A stretch of DNA of 8,950 bases from Acidobacteriota bacterium (GCA_021801945.1 JAKABE010000111.1:1-8950); one strand, 5' to 3'; shown: positions 1 through 6,618, numbered from the stretch's first letter. Made by a program: numbers and translations. Notes: generated by a model from the letters alone, not told the origin.

Positions 1-126
1 TCAACTGACTTGGACGGCAGAATCACTCGACAAGGGCTTCAGCGCACCACCACAACACCTATCGGAGCACATCTTAGACGGCAGACAACTCCACGCATAA
101 CCCGGAACCACCCAACCCGTTTCCTC

Positions 127-144
127 AAAACCCGGGCTCCCGGG
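127..144 (-). terminator. Possible intrinsic terminator of the dsrE-like/SBP/tsdA-like operon
   Basis: On the minus strand the sequence reads CCCGGGAGCCCGGG followed directly by TTTTG. This gives a five- to six-bp all-GC stem with a two- to four-base loop and a short T run. It lies about 165 nt beyond the stop codon of the cytochrome gene, in the right orientation to end that transcript. The T run is only four bases, so this is a plausible terminator, not a strong one. Confidence 0.4.
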
Positions 145-183
145 CCTATGCTCTGTCAAATCAACGCCAGTTCAACACAATCC

Positions 184-202
184 CTGCTGTTTTGAACAGC
201 AG
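184..202. repeat. Perfect 8-bp inverted repeat (hairpin)
   Basis: CTGCTGTT at 184-191 and AACAGCAG at 195-202 are exact reverse complements separated by a three-base loop. No T run follows on either strand, so it does not look like a classic intrinsic terminator. In a minus-strand transcript it would form a hairpin about 108 nt after the cytochrome stop codon and could protect the 3' end or assist termination. Confidence 0.4.
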
Positions 203-309
203 TGGGAACATTTGAGAACTTTCCAGGACCCGCCCCGCGAATCTTTTTCGATGCTTGTGGCGGACTCGATCGAGGCTGACCAATCAAATTGGTTTACACG
301 ATTCCGATC

Positions 310-1098
310 TCAAAAAGATTTGTACACCGGATTGAATTTGGGATGCGGCATCGTGTGGATATAGGCAGACACGTCATAGGCCTGCTGGTACGTCAGCGAG
401 CCTGGGTTATTTTGCGGCATGTTGCGGTAAACCCAGGCAGCCATTTTTGCGGGCTTGTCCATGCCCGCCCCGTCGTTATACGAATTCGGTCCCCACAGCG
501 GTGGCATGACGGGCGGCATGCCGGCGCCGTTGCCGCCATGACAACCGGCGCAGCCGGTCTGTGCGTACACAGCTTTGCCGCGCACGGGATCTCCCGTCAA
601 CTCCGGGAGCTTCACGAGGCCGCGTTTTGCGTAGGGCTTGCCGTGCTGCTGGCCTAGCGAGAGCGATTCGATGTACGCCACCATGGCCAGCATCTCGGGG
701 CTGTCGGACGGGAGCGGCCGGCCGTTCTCGCTGCGGACGAAGCACTCGTTGATGCGTTCCTTGAGCGTGATGACGCGGCCGGCGCGCTGGCTGAACATGG
801 GAAAGAGCCCGGCCACGCCGATCATGGGCGCGGAGCCGTCGGCGGTGCCGCTACTCAGATGGCAGTCGCTGCACGCCAACTTGTTGCCAACATACTGAGT
901 GGCAAATTTAGGCGTCTGGTCGAAGATAAGTTTGCCGCGGGCCGCGGGATCATTGGCGGGAGGTTGCGGCTGCGCGGCCTGGGTACCGCTCTGTGCCGCG
1001 GCCTCCGCAGGCTGAAGTGAAGTTCCAACCGCAATGCCGCTGCCGAGGGCCACACCGAGACAAAGGGCTGCAAAATAAATGGTGCTCTTAAGCGCCAT
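310..1098 (-). CDS. tsdA: TsdA-like diheme cytochrome c (thiosulfate dehydrogenase / tetrathionate reductase family)
   Basis: This encodes a 262-residue exported diheme cytochrome c. TsdA enzymes interconvert thiosulfate and tetrathionate in the periplasm. Residues 1-35 form a Sec-type signal peptide ending in an alanine-rich stretch. Two CxxCH heme sites are seen at residues 76-80 and 183-187. Between them lies the TsdA signature: GVAGLFP (94-100), then RINECF with Cys119, the candidate thiolate ligand of the active-site heme, then NGRPLP and SPEMLAMVAYI. After the second heme come PPLWGPNSYNDGAG and RNMP, where Met227 is the likely distal ligand of heme 2. The C-terminal AYDVSAYI also fits. 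The frame stays open upstream to 1506, but the start at 1098 is preferred: it follows a good AGGAG and begins a proper signal peptide, 5 nt after the solute-binding gene. It is last in a three-gene operon. No TsdB-type electron acceptor is adjacent. Family membership is firm; the direction of catalysis cannot be told from sequence. Confidence 0.85.
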   Translation of the reverse strand: MALKSTIYFAALCLGVALGSGIAVGTSLQPAEAAAQSGTQAAQPQPPANDPAARGKLIFDQTPKFATQYVGNKLACSDCHLSSGTADGSAPMIGVAGLFPMFSQRAGRVITLKERINECFVRSENGRPLPSDSPEMLAMVAYIESLSLGQQHGKPYAKRGLVKLPELTGDPVRGKAVYAQTGCAGCHGGNGAGMPPVMPPLWGPNSYNDGAGMDKPAKMAAWVYRNMPQNNPGSLTYQQAYDVSAYIHTMPHPKFNPVYKSF

Positions 1099-1103
1099 GA
1101 CGA

Positions 1104-2054
1104 TTACTCCTGGTGCGGCGATGCCGCGATCGATTGAAATCCGAAGCGACGATAGATGGCCTGCGCCTCGGGGGTCTTGAGAAACTCCAGCCACTGCGCG
1201 GCAGCCTGCGGATGCGGCGCCCCGGTGACCACGCCGCCGGCATATACCGCGGTCGTGTTCTGATCCTGGGGAATCGCGACGCCGGCGATGGGATTGTGGA
1301 TGCTTTCCTGGAATCGCACCTCCGAGGCCCAGGTCACTCCGGCATCGGCTTGGTTTTGCAGGATCCGCATCGGCGTCTGGCGATGGTGAATCTCGGTAAG
1401 CCTGGTTTTGCCGGTCTGCACCTTGGTCACATATACGGCTTGATAAAGACTCTCGCCCCCGGCCTTGCGCAACGAATTGGCAATCTGATTGGCGACGCCC
1501 TCCCACTGCGGGTTGGGCATCGAGAGTCGGAGCTCCGGCCGCGCAAGATCGTTCAGGGAATGGATTCCCTGAGGATTGCCGGCCCTGACCATGATCTCGA
1601 GCGTGTTGGTCGCGTAGGGAACCACGTTCCCCACTTGCCCGGCCTTGTGCATCTCGCCCAGCGCGCGGGTGCCGGCCTCGTAGACGTCCGGAGGCACGGT
1701 GAGAGTGAGGTTGCCGAGCGTGAGGGTATTGCCCGCGGCCATCTGCTTGCGCAGGATGCCCGGGGGCAGCGTCTCGTAGAAGATATGGCCGGTGAGTTCT
1801 GGGTGATGGGCCTCGAATGCCGCGATCAACTGCGGCAGCACGAAGAATTGATTCCCGCCAATGAAAAGAACGAGCCGCGCATTGGACGGGTTGCCGTGCA
1901 GGTCGGGAACATTGTCGACATCCGGCACGTGAAATACGAAACCCCGGTCGCGCGCCGGATTATTGGCCTGGCCGCTCCAGGGAGGCACCGCCTGCGCCGC
2001 GGCGCCGCGGCCTGCGGCAAGGAACGCAAACACGAGGAATGCGCGGAATTTCAT
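1104..2054 (-). CDS. Orphan ModA-like periplasmic solute-binding protein
   Basis: This encodes a 316-residue exported protein of the periplasmic-binding-protein type II fold, nearest in style to molybdate/oxyanion-binding ModA proteins. Residues 1-20 are a Sec signal peptide ending in GAAA. A preamble with PDVDNVPDLHGN (44-55) precedes the binding-protein core, which opens at NARLVLFIGGNQF (58-70). ModA-like features follow: NTLEIMVRAGNP, SLNDLARPELRLSMPNP, AGVTWASEV, and a C-terminal WLEFLKTPEAQAIYRRFGF typical of the last helix of these proteins. It has no cysteine, so it is soluble and not a lipoprotein. No permease or ATPase gene is seen in the window, so it may serve as a periplasmic carrier or sensor and not as part of a transporter. 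The start at 2054 is preferred over upstream in-frame ATGs because GAGGAG lies 8 nt before it and the signal peptide begins there. It is the middle gene of the operon, 19 nt after the DsrE-like gene. The ligand is unknown; an oxyanion such as a sulfur oxyanion is inferred from its neighbours. Confidence 0.75.
   Translation of the reverse strand: MKFRAFLVFAFLAAGRGAAAQAVPPWSGQANNPARDRGFVFHVPDVDNVPDLHGNPSNARLVLFIGGNQFFVLPQLIAAFEAHHPELTGHIFYETLPPGILRKQMAAGNTLTLGNLTLTVPPDVYEAGTRALGEMHKAGQVGNVVPYATNTLEIMVRAGNPQGIHSLNDLARPELRLSMPNPQWEGVANQIANSLRKAGGESLYQAVYVTKVQTGKTRLTEIHHRQTPMRILQNQADAGVTWASEVRFQESIHNPIAGVAIPQDQNTTAVYAGGVVTGAPHPQAAAQWLEFLKTPEAQAIYRRFGFQSIAASPHQE
1107..1111 (-). promoter_or_regulatory. 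Ribosome binding site of the TsdA-like gene inside the upstream gene
   Basis: The AGGAG serving the cytochrome start at 1098 is formed by the last two sense codons (CAG GAG) of the solute-binding gene, directly before its TAA stop. Ribosomes finishing the upstream gene therefore end on top of this site, which suggests translational coupling of the two proteins. It also decides the cytochrome start codon, since the long upstream extension of that frame has no such site. Confidence 0.7.
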
Positions 2055-2073
2055 TCGCAGTGCTCCTCTCAAA

Positions 2074-2778
2074 CTATCCGACCGTGATGTAGCTGTAGCG
2101 CCCTTCGTTCTGGAGCAGTGCGATTGCGGCCACCATGGAGGGCACCACGATCGTTCCTTCGATGGTGTGCGCAAGCATATCCTTGACGATTTCTTCCGGG
2201 GATGTACTCAGATTGCGCATGCGCACGAGAGCGCGCGCCTGCTCCTCGGTGGCCGTATGACAGCTCAGGAACTGCACGCCACGGTGACGCAACGTGGCAA
2301 TGTCCTTTGCCTGGTACATGGAATCCGGGTCGTCGGGATTCTGCGCCGCGCCCGGCCGGCTTGCCTTGACCTTGCCGACAAAGATATTGCGCACCGCCGG
2401 CTTGCCGGTTTCAGGGTCGGTAACTTTGATCCATTCGCCGATCTGGTATTTGCTCCAGATGGAGTCGTCATAGTTGAGCATGTTGGCAGGTCCGTGCATC
2501 GCCACCGCGATTTTGATCTCCGCGGCCGGCACGCCGAAGCCGAACTCGAGCCCGTTCAGCGAATTCTTGACGTTGTTGAGAAACATGCCGTCGTTGATCT
2601 TGACAATGTCGTAGACCTGCTTGGCGCGCGCGGTGTACCTGACCAGCGCCTGAAACGCCGCAGGGTTCCAGTCGGTTGTTTTCCACACCAACTGACTCTC
2701 GGCGGCTCCGGCACCGCCCGCTGCCACACCCAGTGCGGCTGCTCCGGAAACGAACGCTCTACGAGTAAGATGTTTCAT
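2074..2778 (-). CDS. Tat-exported DsrE-superfamily protein
   Basis: This encodes a 234-residue protein of the DsrE/DsrF-like superfamily, whose members carry or relay sulfur as a persulfide on a conserved cysteine. Residues 1-26 are a twin-arginine signal (TRRAFV followed by an Ala/Gly-rich segment ending GAGAA), so it acts folded in the periplasm, unlike cytoplasmic DsrEFH or Tus proteins. The core has the alternating strand-helix pattern of the family: VYDIVKINDG, then IKIAVAMHGP, then GVQFLSCHTA with Cys173, the only cysteine in the protein, then VVPSMVAAIALLQNEGRYSYI at the end. A stretch of roughly 50 residues (about 108-158) lies between the second strand and the Cys strand and makes it longer than typical DsrE proteins of about 120 residues. 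The start at 2778 is set by a strong AAGGAGG (2785-2791) six nt upstream and by the Tat signal. It is the first gene of the operon. Superfamily assignment is fairly sure; its exact role is not known. Confidence 0.75.
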   Translation of the reverse strand: MKHLTRRAFVSGAAALGVAAGGAGAAESQLVWKTTDWNPAAFQALVRYTARAKQVYDIVKINDGMFLNNVKNSLNGLEFGFGVPAAEIKIAVAMHGPANMLNYDDSIWSKYQIGEWIKVTDPETGKPAVRNIFVGKVKASRPGAAQNPDDPDSMYQAKDIATLRHRGVQFLSCHTATEEQARALVRMRNLSTSPEEIVKDMLAHTIEGTIVVPSMVAAIALLQNEGRYSYITVG

Positions 2779-3029
2779 CGCGATCCTCCTTGGGGATGTG
2801 TGATTCGAGGCTGGGCTCCGAGGGTGCGCAGAACGGACGCCGGCGCGTCGTGCAGTCAACGGGATTGGTTTCCGGAGAAGGGGCATAGAACTGGGGCGGA
2901 TGCAAGGCCCCTTCAATGGATGATCGAGCCGCCGCCCACCCGCAGTCCAATAACTCTTTCTAATGCCCAATGAGGCGGATTGATGGATGCCGCGATTCGG
3001 CTGGTAAGCTAAACTGCGAGGTTCGCCGC
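2779..3029. promoter_or_regulatory. Divergent intergenic region between sulfur operon and rhamnosidase gene
   Basis: These 251 bases separate two divergent start codons, so promoters for both directions should lie here. Apart from the two ribosome binding sites near its ends (AAGGAGG for the minus-strand operon and GCGAGG at 3016-3021 for the plus-strand gene), I could not identify a convincing -35/-10 pair. A weak plus-strand pair, TTGATG (2980-2985) and TAAGCT (3005-3010) with 19 nt between, is possible but poor. No clear operator palindrome is visible. Confidence 0.35.
2785..2791 (-). promoter_or_regulatory. Strong Shine-Dalgarno of the DsrE-like gene
   Basis: AAGGAGG on the minus strand, six nt before the ATG at 2778. 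It fixes the start of the first gene of the operon: the same frame runs open to 3168, but no comparable site or export signal is seen further upstream. Confidence 0.75.
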
Positions 3030-5486
3030 ATGCGTCCAGCCTTTGCAATCCTCTCTCTTGCCCTTGGTCTTCTCGCCGCTCCTTTCGGCTCAGCTCAATC
3101 CGGAACGCAGCCCGATCCACCGCATCGCATCTGGCACGCATCCTGGGTGACGCACCCTGACGCTCCACTGCGCGAACCGATTGTTCTGCACTTCCGCCGC
3201 TTCGTCAGCCTTGCGGCCGTTCCGGCCAGCTATGTCGTCCGCGTCAGCGCCGACAATCGCTTCATTCTGTATGTCAATGGTAAGCGCGTCGGCGATGGTC
3301 CCGCGCGCGGCGATCTGACCCACTGGCGCTATGAGCGATTTGACCTGGCCCCGTTTCTTCGCCCCGGCAGGAACCTGGTCACCGCGGCCGTCTGGAATTG
3401 GGGTATCTTCGCCCCTCTCGCCCAGATGAGCGACCGCACCGCGTTTCTGCTTGAGAGCGACGCCACGGGCAGCGACGGCATCAGCACGCCGCAGGATTGG
3501 CAGGTTGAGATCGAGTCCGGCCATCGCGCTCTTGACCGCAGTTCCGTGAATTTGCGCGGCTACATGGCAGCCGGTCCCGGTGAGGAAATCGATGCCCCTC
3601 GCTACAACTGGAACTGGAACGATCCGTCCGATACCAGTTCCGGCTGGGTTCCCGTTGCGACCCCGATGCGCGACAGCAACGGTGCGGGCGTCAATCGTGC
3701 TCACTCCGCCGACGCCACCGGAGACAATCCCTGGTGGCTGGTGCCGGACACCTTGCCGCACATGGACTACACTGCGACCGGCGCTGGCCGCGTTGTCGGC
3801 TCGATAGCAAGCGAACAGCCCGGTATGACTGCGTTTCCTGCTCACCCGGTCACCATCCCCGCGAACGCGCATCTTCATCTTCTGCTCGACCGCAAGACGC
3901 TCACCACTGCGTATCCGCAGCTCACGGTTTCGGGCGGCAAAGGCTCGCAGATCTGGCTCACCTACTCCGAAGCTCTGTATGACAATGAGGAGCACAAAGG
4001 TGACCGCGATGCCGTCGCGTACACCGACGCGCAGGGGCGGCAACATCCGCGGCAGGCTCTCGGCCTGCGCGATGAGTTCCTGCCCGATGGCGGCGCCAAC
4101 CGGGAATTCGAGCCTTTGTGGTGGCGCACATGGCGCTATCTCGATCTCGACATTCGCACCGGCGCCGAGCCTCTCCAGCTCAATTCCCTTACCGCCGCAT
4201 TCACCGCATACCCGTTCAATGAGCGCGCTAACTTCCAGGCGCCCGATCCCGAACTCGCCAGGATATGGGACATTAGTTGGCGCACCGCCCACCTCGACGC
4301 CCACGAAACTTACATGGACACGCCCTACTTCGAGCAACTTCAATATGTAGGCGACACCCGCATCCAGGCCCTGATTTCGTATGCCGTGACCGGCGACGAC
4401 CGCCTCGCCCGCCAGGCTCTTGAAGCGTTTAACGATTCGCGCATTCCCGAAGGCATTACCCGCAGCCGTTATCCAAGTTCGCTGCCGCAGAACATTCCTA
4501 CGTTCTCGCTTTTGTGGATCGGCATGCTGCACGACTACTGGATGTATCGCCCCGACCCTGCTCCTGTCCGCGAATCGCTGATGGGCACGCGCGCAGTTCT
4601 TGGCTGGTTTGGCCAGTACGAGCAGCCCGACGGTCTGCTCCGCGAGCTGCCCTGGTGGAGCTTTATCGACTGGGTTCCCTCGGGCGAGATTCCTACCTAC
4701 GGTTCGCGCGGCCAATCCTGCGTCACCACGCTTCAGTATCTGGGCGCTCTCGACGATGCGGCCGACCTTGAAGACGCGTTCGGAGATCCGGCCTTCGCCG
4801 CGCGCTATCGCACTCGCGCCGCGCGCGTTCGCACCGGCATCTACAGCATGTGCTGGGTTCCTTCCCGCGAAATGCTCGCTGACAATCCCGATAAGACGGT
4901 CTTCAGCCAGCAAGCCAATATCCTGGGTGTCCTCCATGACGCCATTCCCAAAGCCCAACAGAAGGCGGTCCTTCAGAAGCTGCTGGCCATTGAGCCGGGA
5001 ACCACGCCGGATGGGGTCCTGAGCGCCTCGTACTACTTCCGCTTCTACCTGGCTCGCGCCCTCGACCATGCCGGAATGGCGGACGATTACCTTACCTCGA
5101 TCCAACCGTGGCGGCAGATGCTCGCTCTTCATTTCAGCACCTGGCCCGAGGTCCCGGGCAACACGCGTTCTGACTCGCACGCATGGAGCGCACATCCGAT
5201 CTACGACCTGTTGACCCTGGTAGCGGGGATTGAGCCGGCCAGTTCCGGTTTCAGGACCGTGCGCATTGCTCCCCATCTCGGCTCACTGGCTTCGCTCACA
5301 GCAACTTACCCGCACCCTGACGGCATGATCGAGGTGGAATACCGGAGGAACGGGAACGGCCTGGATGCCGCAATTACACTGCCCGCCGGACTGAGCGGCG
5401 CCTTCGTCTTCCAAGGTAAGATCTGGCAGCTTCACCCTGGCGCAAACCACATCCGCACCTCGGGAGAGGCGCAGGGAAAGCACTGA
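3030..5486 (+). CDS. Secreted GH78-type alpha-L-rhamnosidase
   Basis: This encodes an 818-residue exported glycoside hydrolase that should release terminal L-rhamnose from plant or microbial polysaccharides and glycosides by inversion. Residues 1 to about 22 form a signal peptide (MRPAFAILSLALGLLAAPFG). A beta-sandwich resembling the GH78 N-terminal domain covers roughly 30-140 (SADNRFILYVNGKRVGDGP, then WRYERFDLAPFLRPGRN). A second beta domain runs to about 400, followed by an (alpha/alpha)6 catalytic domain and a C-terminal beta domain (about 735-818). In the catalytic core, D430, E435 and D442 (within MDTPYFEQLQYVGDTR) have the spacing recalled for Bacillus RhaB D567/E572/D579, making E435 the likely general acid. 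E707 in WPEVPG, just before SDSHAW (715-719), is the likely general base. The start at 3030 is chosen over an in-frame ATG at 2970 because the signal peptide starts there and GCGAGG lies 8 nt upstream. It stands alone, divergent from the sulfur operon. Substrate linkage is unknown. Confidence 0.85.
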   Translation: MRPAFAILSLALGLLAAPFGSAQSGTQPDPPHRIWHASWVTHPDAPLREPIVLHFRRFVSLAAVPASYVVRVSADNRFILYVNGKRVGDGPARGDLTHWRYERFDLAPFLRPGRNLVTAAVWNWGIFAPLAQMSDRTAFLLESDATGSDGISTPQDWQVEIESGHRALDRSSVNLRGYMAAGPGEEIDAPRYNWNWNDPSDTSSGWVPVATPMRDSNGAGVNRAHSADATGDNPWWLVPDTLPHMDYTATGAGRVVGSIASEQPGMTAFPAHPVTIPANAHLHLLLDRKTLTTAYPQLTVSGGKGSQIWLTYSEALYDNEEHKGDRDAVAYTDAQGRQHPRQALGLRDEFLPDGGANREFEPLWWRTWRYLDLDIRTGAEPLQLNSLTAAFTAYPFNERANFQAPDPELARIWDISWRTAHLDAHETYMDTPYFEQLQYVGDTRIQALISYAVTGDDRLARQALEAFNDSRIPEGITRSRYPSSLPQNIPTFSLLWIGMLHDYWMYRPDPAPVRESLMGTRAVLGWFGQYEQPDGLLRELPWWSFIDWVPSGEIPTYGSRGQSCVTTLQYLGALDDAADLEDAFGDPAFAARYRTRAARVRTGIYSMCWVPSREMLADNPDKTVFSQQANILGVLHDAIPKAQQKAVLQKLLAIEPGTTPDGVLSASYYFRFYLARALDHAGMADDYLTSIQPWRQMLALHFSTWPEVPGNTRSDSHAWSAHPIYDLLTLVAGIEPASSGFRTVRIAPHLGSLASLTATYPHPDGMIEVEYRRNGNGLDAAITLPAGLSGAFVFQGKIWQLHPGANHIRTSGEAQGKH

Positions 5487-5563
5487 AAAATCCACCCTCT
5501 CCAACGCGTCGCGCAACAGAAACTTCAGCAAGTGTTTGGGCAGGAAGAAAAACGCGGCAAGAA

Positions 5564-6445
5564 CTATGCGAAAACCTGCTCCAATGCACGGCGCATCACC
5601 GCCGCGTCAGGAGCTTTTCCTGTCCAATATTCGACGCCGATGACGCCTTGGCCGACGAGCATGGCGAGACCGTCGATCACGCGGCAACCCTTCTGCCGGG
5701 CCTCGCGCACGAGCCGAGTCGCGGGCGGGTTGGGAATTACATCCGCAACAATTGTTTCCGCGGAGACAGTTTCCATGGCCAGCGGAATGCGCGCGTTGAC
5801 ATCCGGGAAGAGCCCAATTGAGGTCGCGTTCACCAGGATGTCCGTGCCGGCGGGCACGCGGAAATCGCCTCGCCAGGGCCCATAGTTGATGGCCAGGTCA
5901 TTCCCCATGGCTTTCACGGTCTCACGCAGCTTGCCGCAGAACAAGGCTTCCAGCGCACGGCCGCGCTGTTCATCACGGTTCACGAGAGTAATCTGCGAAC
6001 AGCCGGCAAGAGCCATCTCGACCCCGATGGCCCGCGCTGCGCCTCCGGCGCCCAGCACGACAAGAGATTTTCCACGGGGATCGGCGAGTTCGCGAAAGCT
6101 TGCGACAAAGCCCTTGCCGTCCGTGTTCTCGCCAATGAGCTTTCCTTCGCGATTGACGACACAATTGACTGCGCCCATCAACGAGGCCGATTCACCGAGT
6201 CCGTCGAGATACTGGATCACCGCGACCTTATGCGGAATCGTGCAGTTGAATCCGCGGAAGCCGAAGGCTCGAGCTCCGGCAACCGCCGCGGCAAGGTTCT
6301 CCGGCCGGACTTCGAGAGTGAGATAACGCCAATCCAACCCCATGGAACGAAAAGCGGGCTCCACCATCGCCTGGGTTGGATTTTCGGCGACCGGAAAGCC
6401 GAAGCAACCGGTCAATTCCTGCTTGAAATTCAGTTCGCTGGGCAT
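5564..6445 (-). CDS. aroE: Shikimate dehydrogenase (AroE family) with an altered substrate-binding motif
   Basis: This encodes a 293-residue cytoplasmic enzyme of the AroE family, which reduces 3-dehydroshikimate to shikimate with NADPH in aromatic amino acid synthesis. The N-terminal substrate domain has NCTIPHK (67-73) with catalytic Lys73, Asn94 in AVNCVV, and ENTDGKGF with catalytic Asp109. The nucleotide domain has GAGGAARAI (132-140) and NRDEQR (156-161), whose arginines suit the NADP 2'-phosphate, although Asp158 replaces the usual Thr. NATSIGL and DGLAMLVGQG complete the fold. The odd part is GFPVAENPTQ (16-25). It aligns without gaps to GxPIxHSxSP of usual AroE, so the carboxylate-binding Ser-x-Ser is Asn22-x-Thr24 and the following Pro is Gln. 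It could be a divergent true AroE or a relative acting on a related acid. No clear Shine-Dalgarno precedes the ATG. The gene is alone, 77 nt from and convergent with the rhamnosidase gene. Confidence 0.85.
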   Translation of the reverse strand: MPSELNFKQELTGCFGFPVAENPTQAMVEPAFRSMGLDWRYLTLEVRPENLAAAVAGARAFGFRGFNCTIPHKVAVIQYLDGLGESASLMGAVNCVVNREGKLIGENTDGKGFVASFRELADPRGKSLVVLGAGGAARAIGVEMALAGCSQITLVNRDEQRGRALEALFCGKLRETVKAMGNDLAINYGPWRGDFRVPAGTDILVNATSIGLFPDVNARIPLAMETVSAETIVADVIPNPPATRLVREARQKGCRVIDGLAMLVGQGVIGVEYWTGKAPDAAVMRRALEQVFA

Positions 6446-6513
6446 AATTGTTGTCGCGACACAACCGCGGAATCCTTCCCTTGTGCCTTGGGCGTCACTT
6501 TCAGAATCATGAA

Positions 6514-6536
6514 ATGCACGGTCCCACGCAGTGCAT
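6514..6536. repeat. 6-bp inverted repeat with 11-nt spacer upstream of aroE
   Basis: ATGCAC (6514-6519) and GTGCAT (6531-6536) are exact reverse complements. The repeat lies between the candidate aroE promoter and the aroE start, so it could be an operator or an RNA hairpin in the aroE leader. A repeat this short can arise by chance. Confidence 0.25.
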
Positions 6537-6587
6537 CCGCACCAACCGCGAGGTCATCATGCCGCCTCCGCCGTGGTCCATGTCTGG

Positions 6588-6618
6588 AATATAGTCCATG
6601 CAATTGGGCGAGAATCAA
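6588..6618 (-). promoter_or_regulatory. Candidate promoter for aroE
   Basis: On the minus strand TTGATT (6618-6613) and TATATT (6593-6588) are separated by 19 nt and resemble sigma-70-type -35 and -10 boxes. Transcription would start near 6580 and leave a leader of about 135 nt before the aroE ATG. The spacing is slightly long, so this is tentative. Confidence 0.35.

Larger units (their letters stand above)
1..309. other. Non-coding stretch downstream of the sulfur operon
   Basis: No convincing gene is seen in these 309 bases. The short open frames have arginine- and threonine-rich compositions without family resemblance and no good ribosome binding site. The stretch holds two hairpin-forming inverted repeats (127-144 and 184-202, listed separately) lying beyond the stop of the cytochrome gene. 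It also has a 9-base direct repeat, GACGGCAGA, at 13-21 and 77-85, which is probably chance. Its likely role is the 3' untranslated and termination region of the minus-strand operon. Confidence 0.6.

Noticed and set aside
13..85. Direct repeat GACGGCAGA as a CRISPR-like or iteron repeat
   Set aside because: There are only two copies of 9 bases and no further periodic copies.
1099..1506. Long N-terminal extension of the cytochrome (frame open up to 1506)
   Set aside because: The extension overlaps the solute-binding gene and would bury the signal peptide; the ATG at 1098 has both a signal peptide and a good ribosome binding site.
1113..2973. Two long plus-strand frames (1113-2087 and 1963-2973) across the sulfur operon
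   Set aside because: They are antisense to clearly recognisable minus-strand genes, lack ribosome binding sites and give low-complexity, Arg/His-rich products.
2970..3029. Earlier start (2970) for the rhamnosidase
   Set aside because: It would put 20 polar residues before an otherwise normal signal peptide, and no better ribosome binding site is present there.
3090..5276. 728-codon open frame antisense to the rhamnosidase gene
   Set aside because: It lies wholly opposite a well-supported GH78 gene; the product has no recognisable fold and its openness is explained by the high GC at third codon positions.
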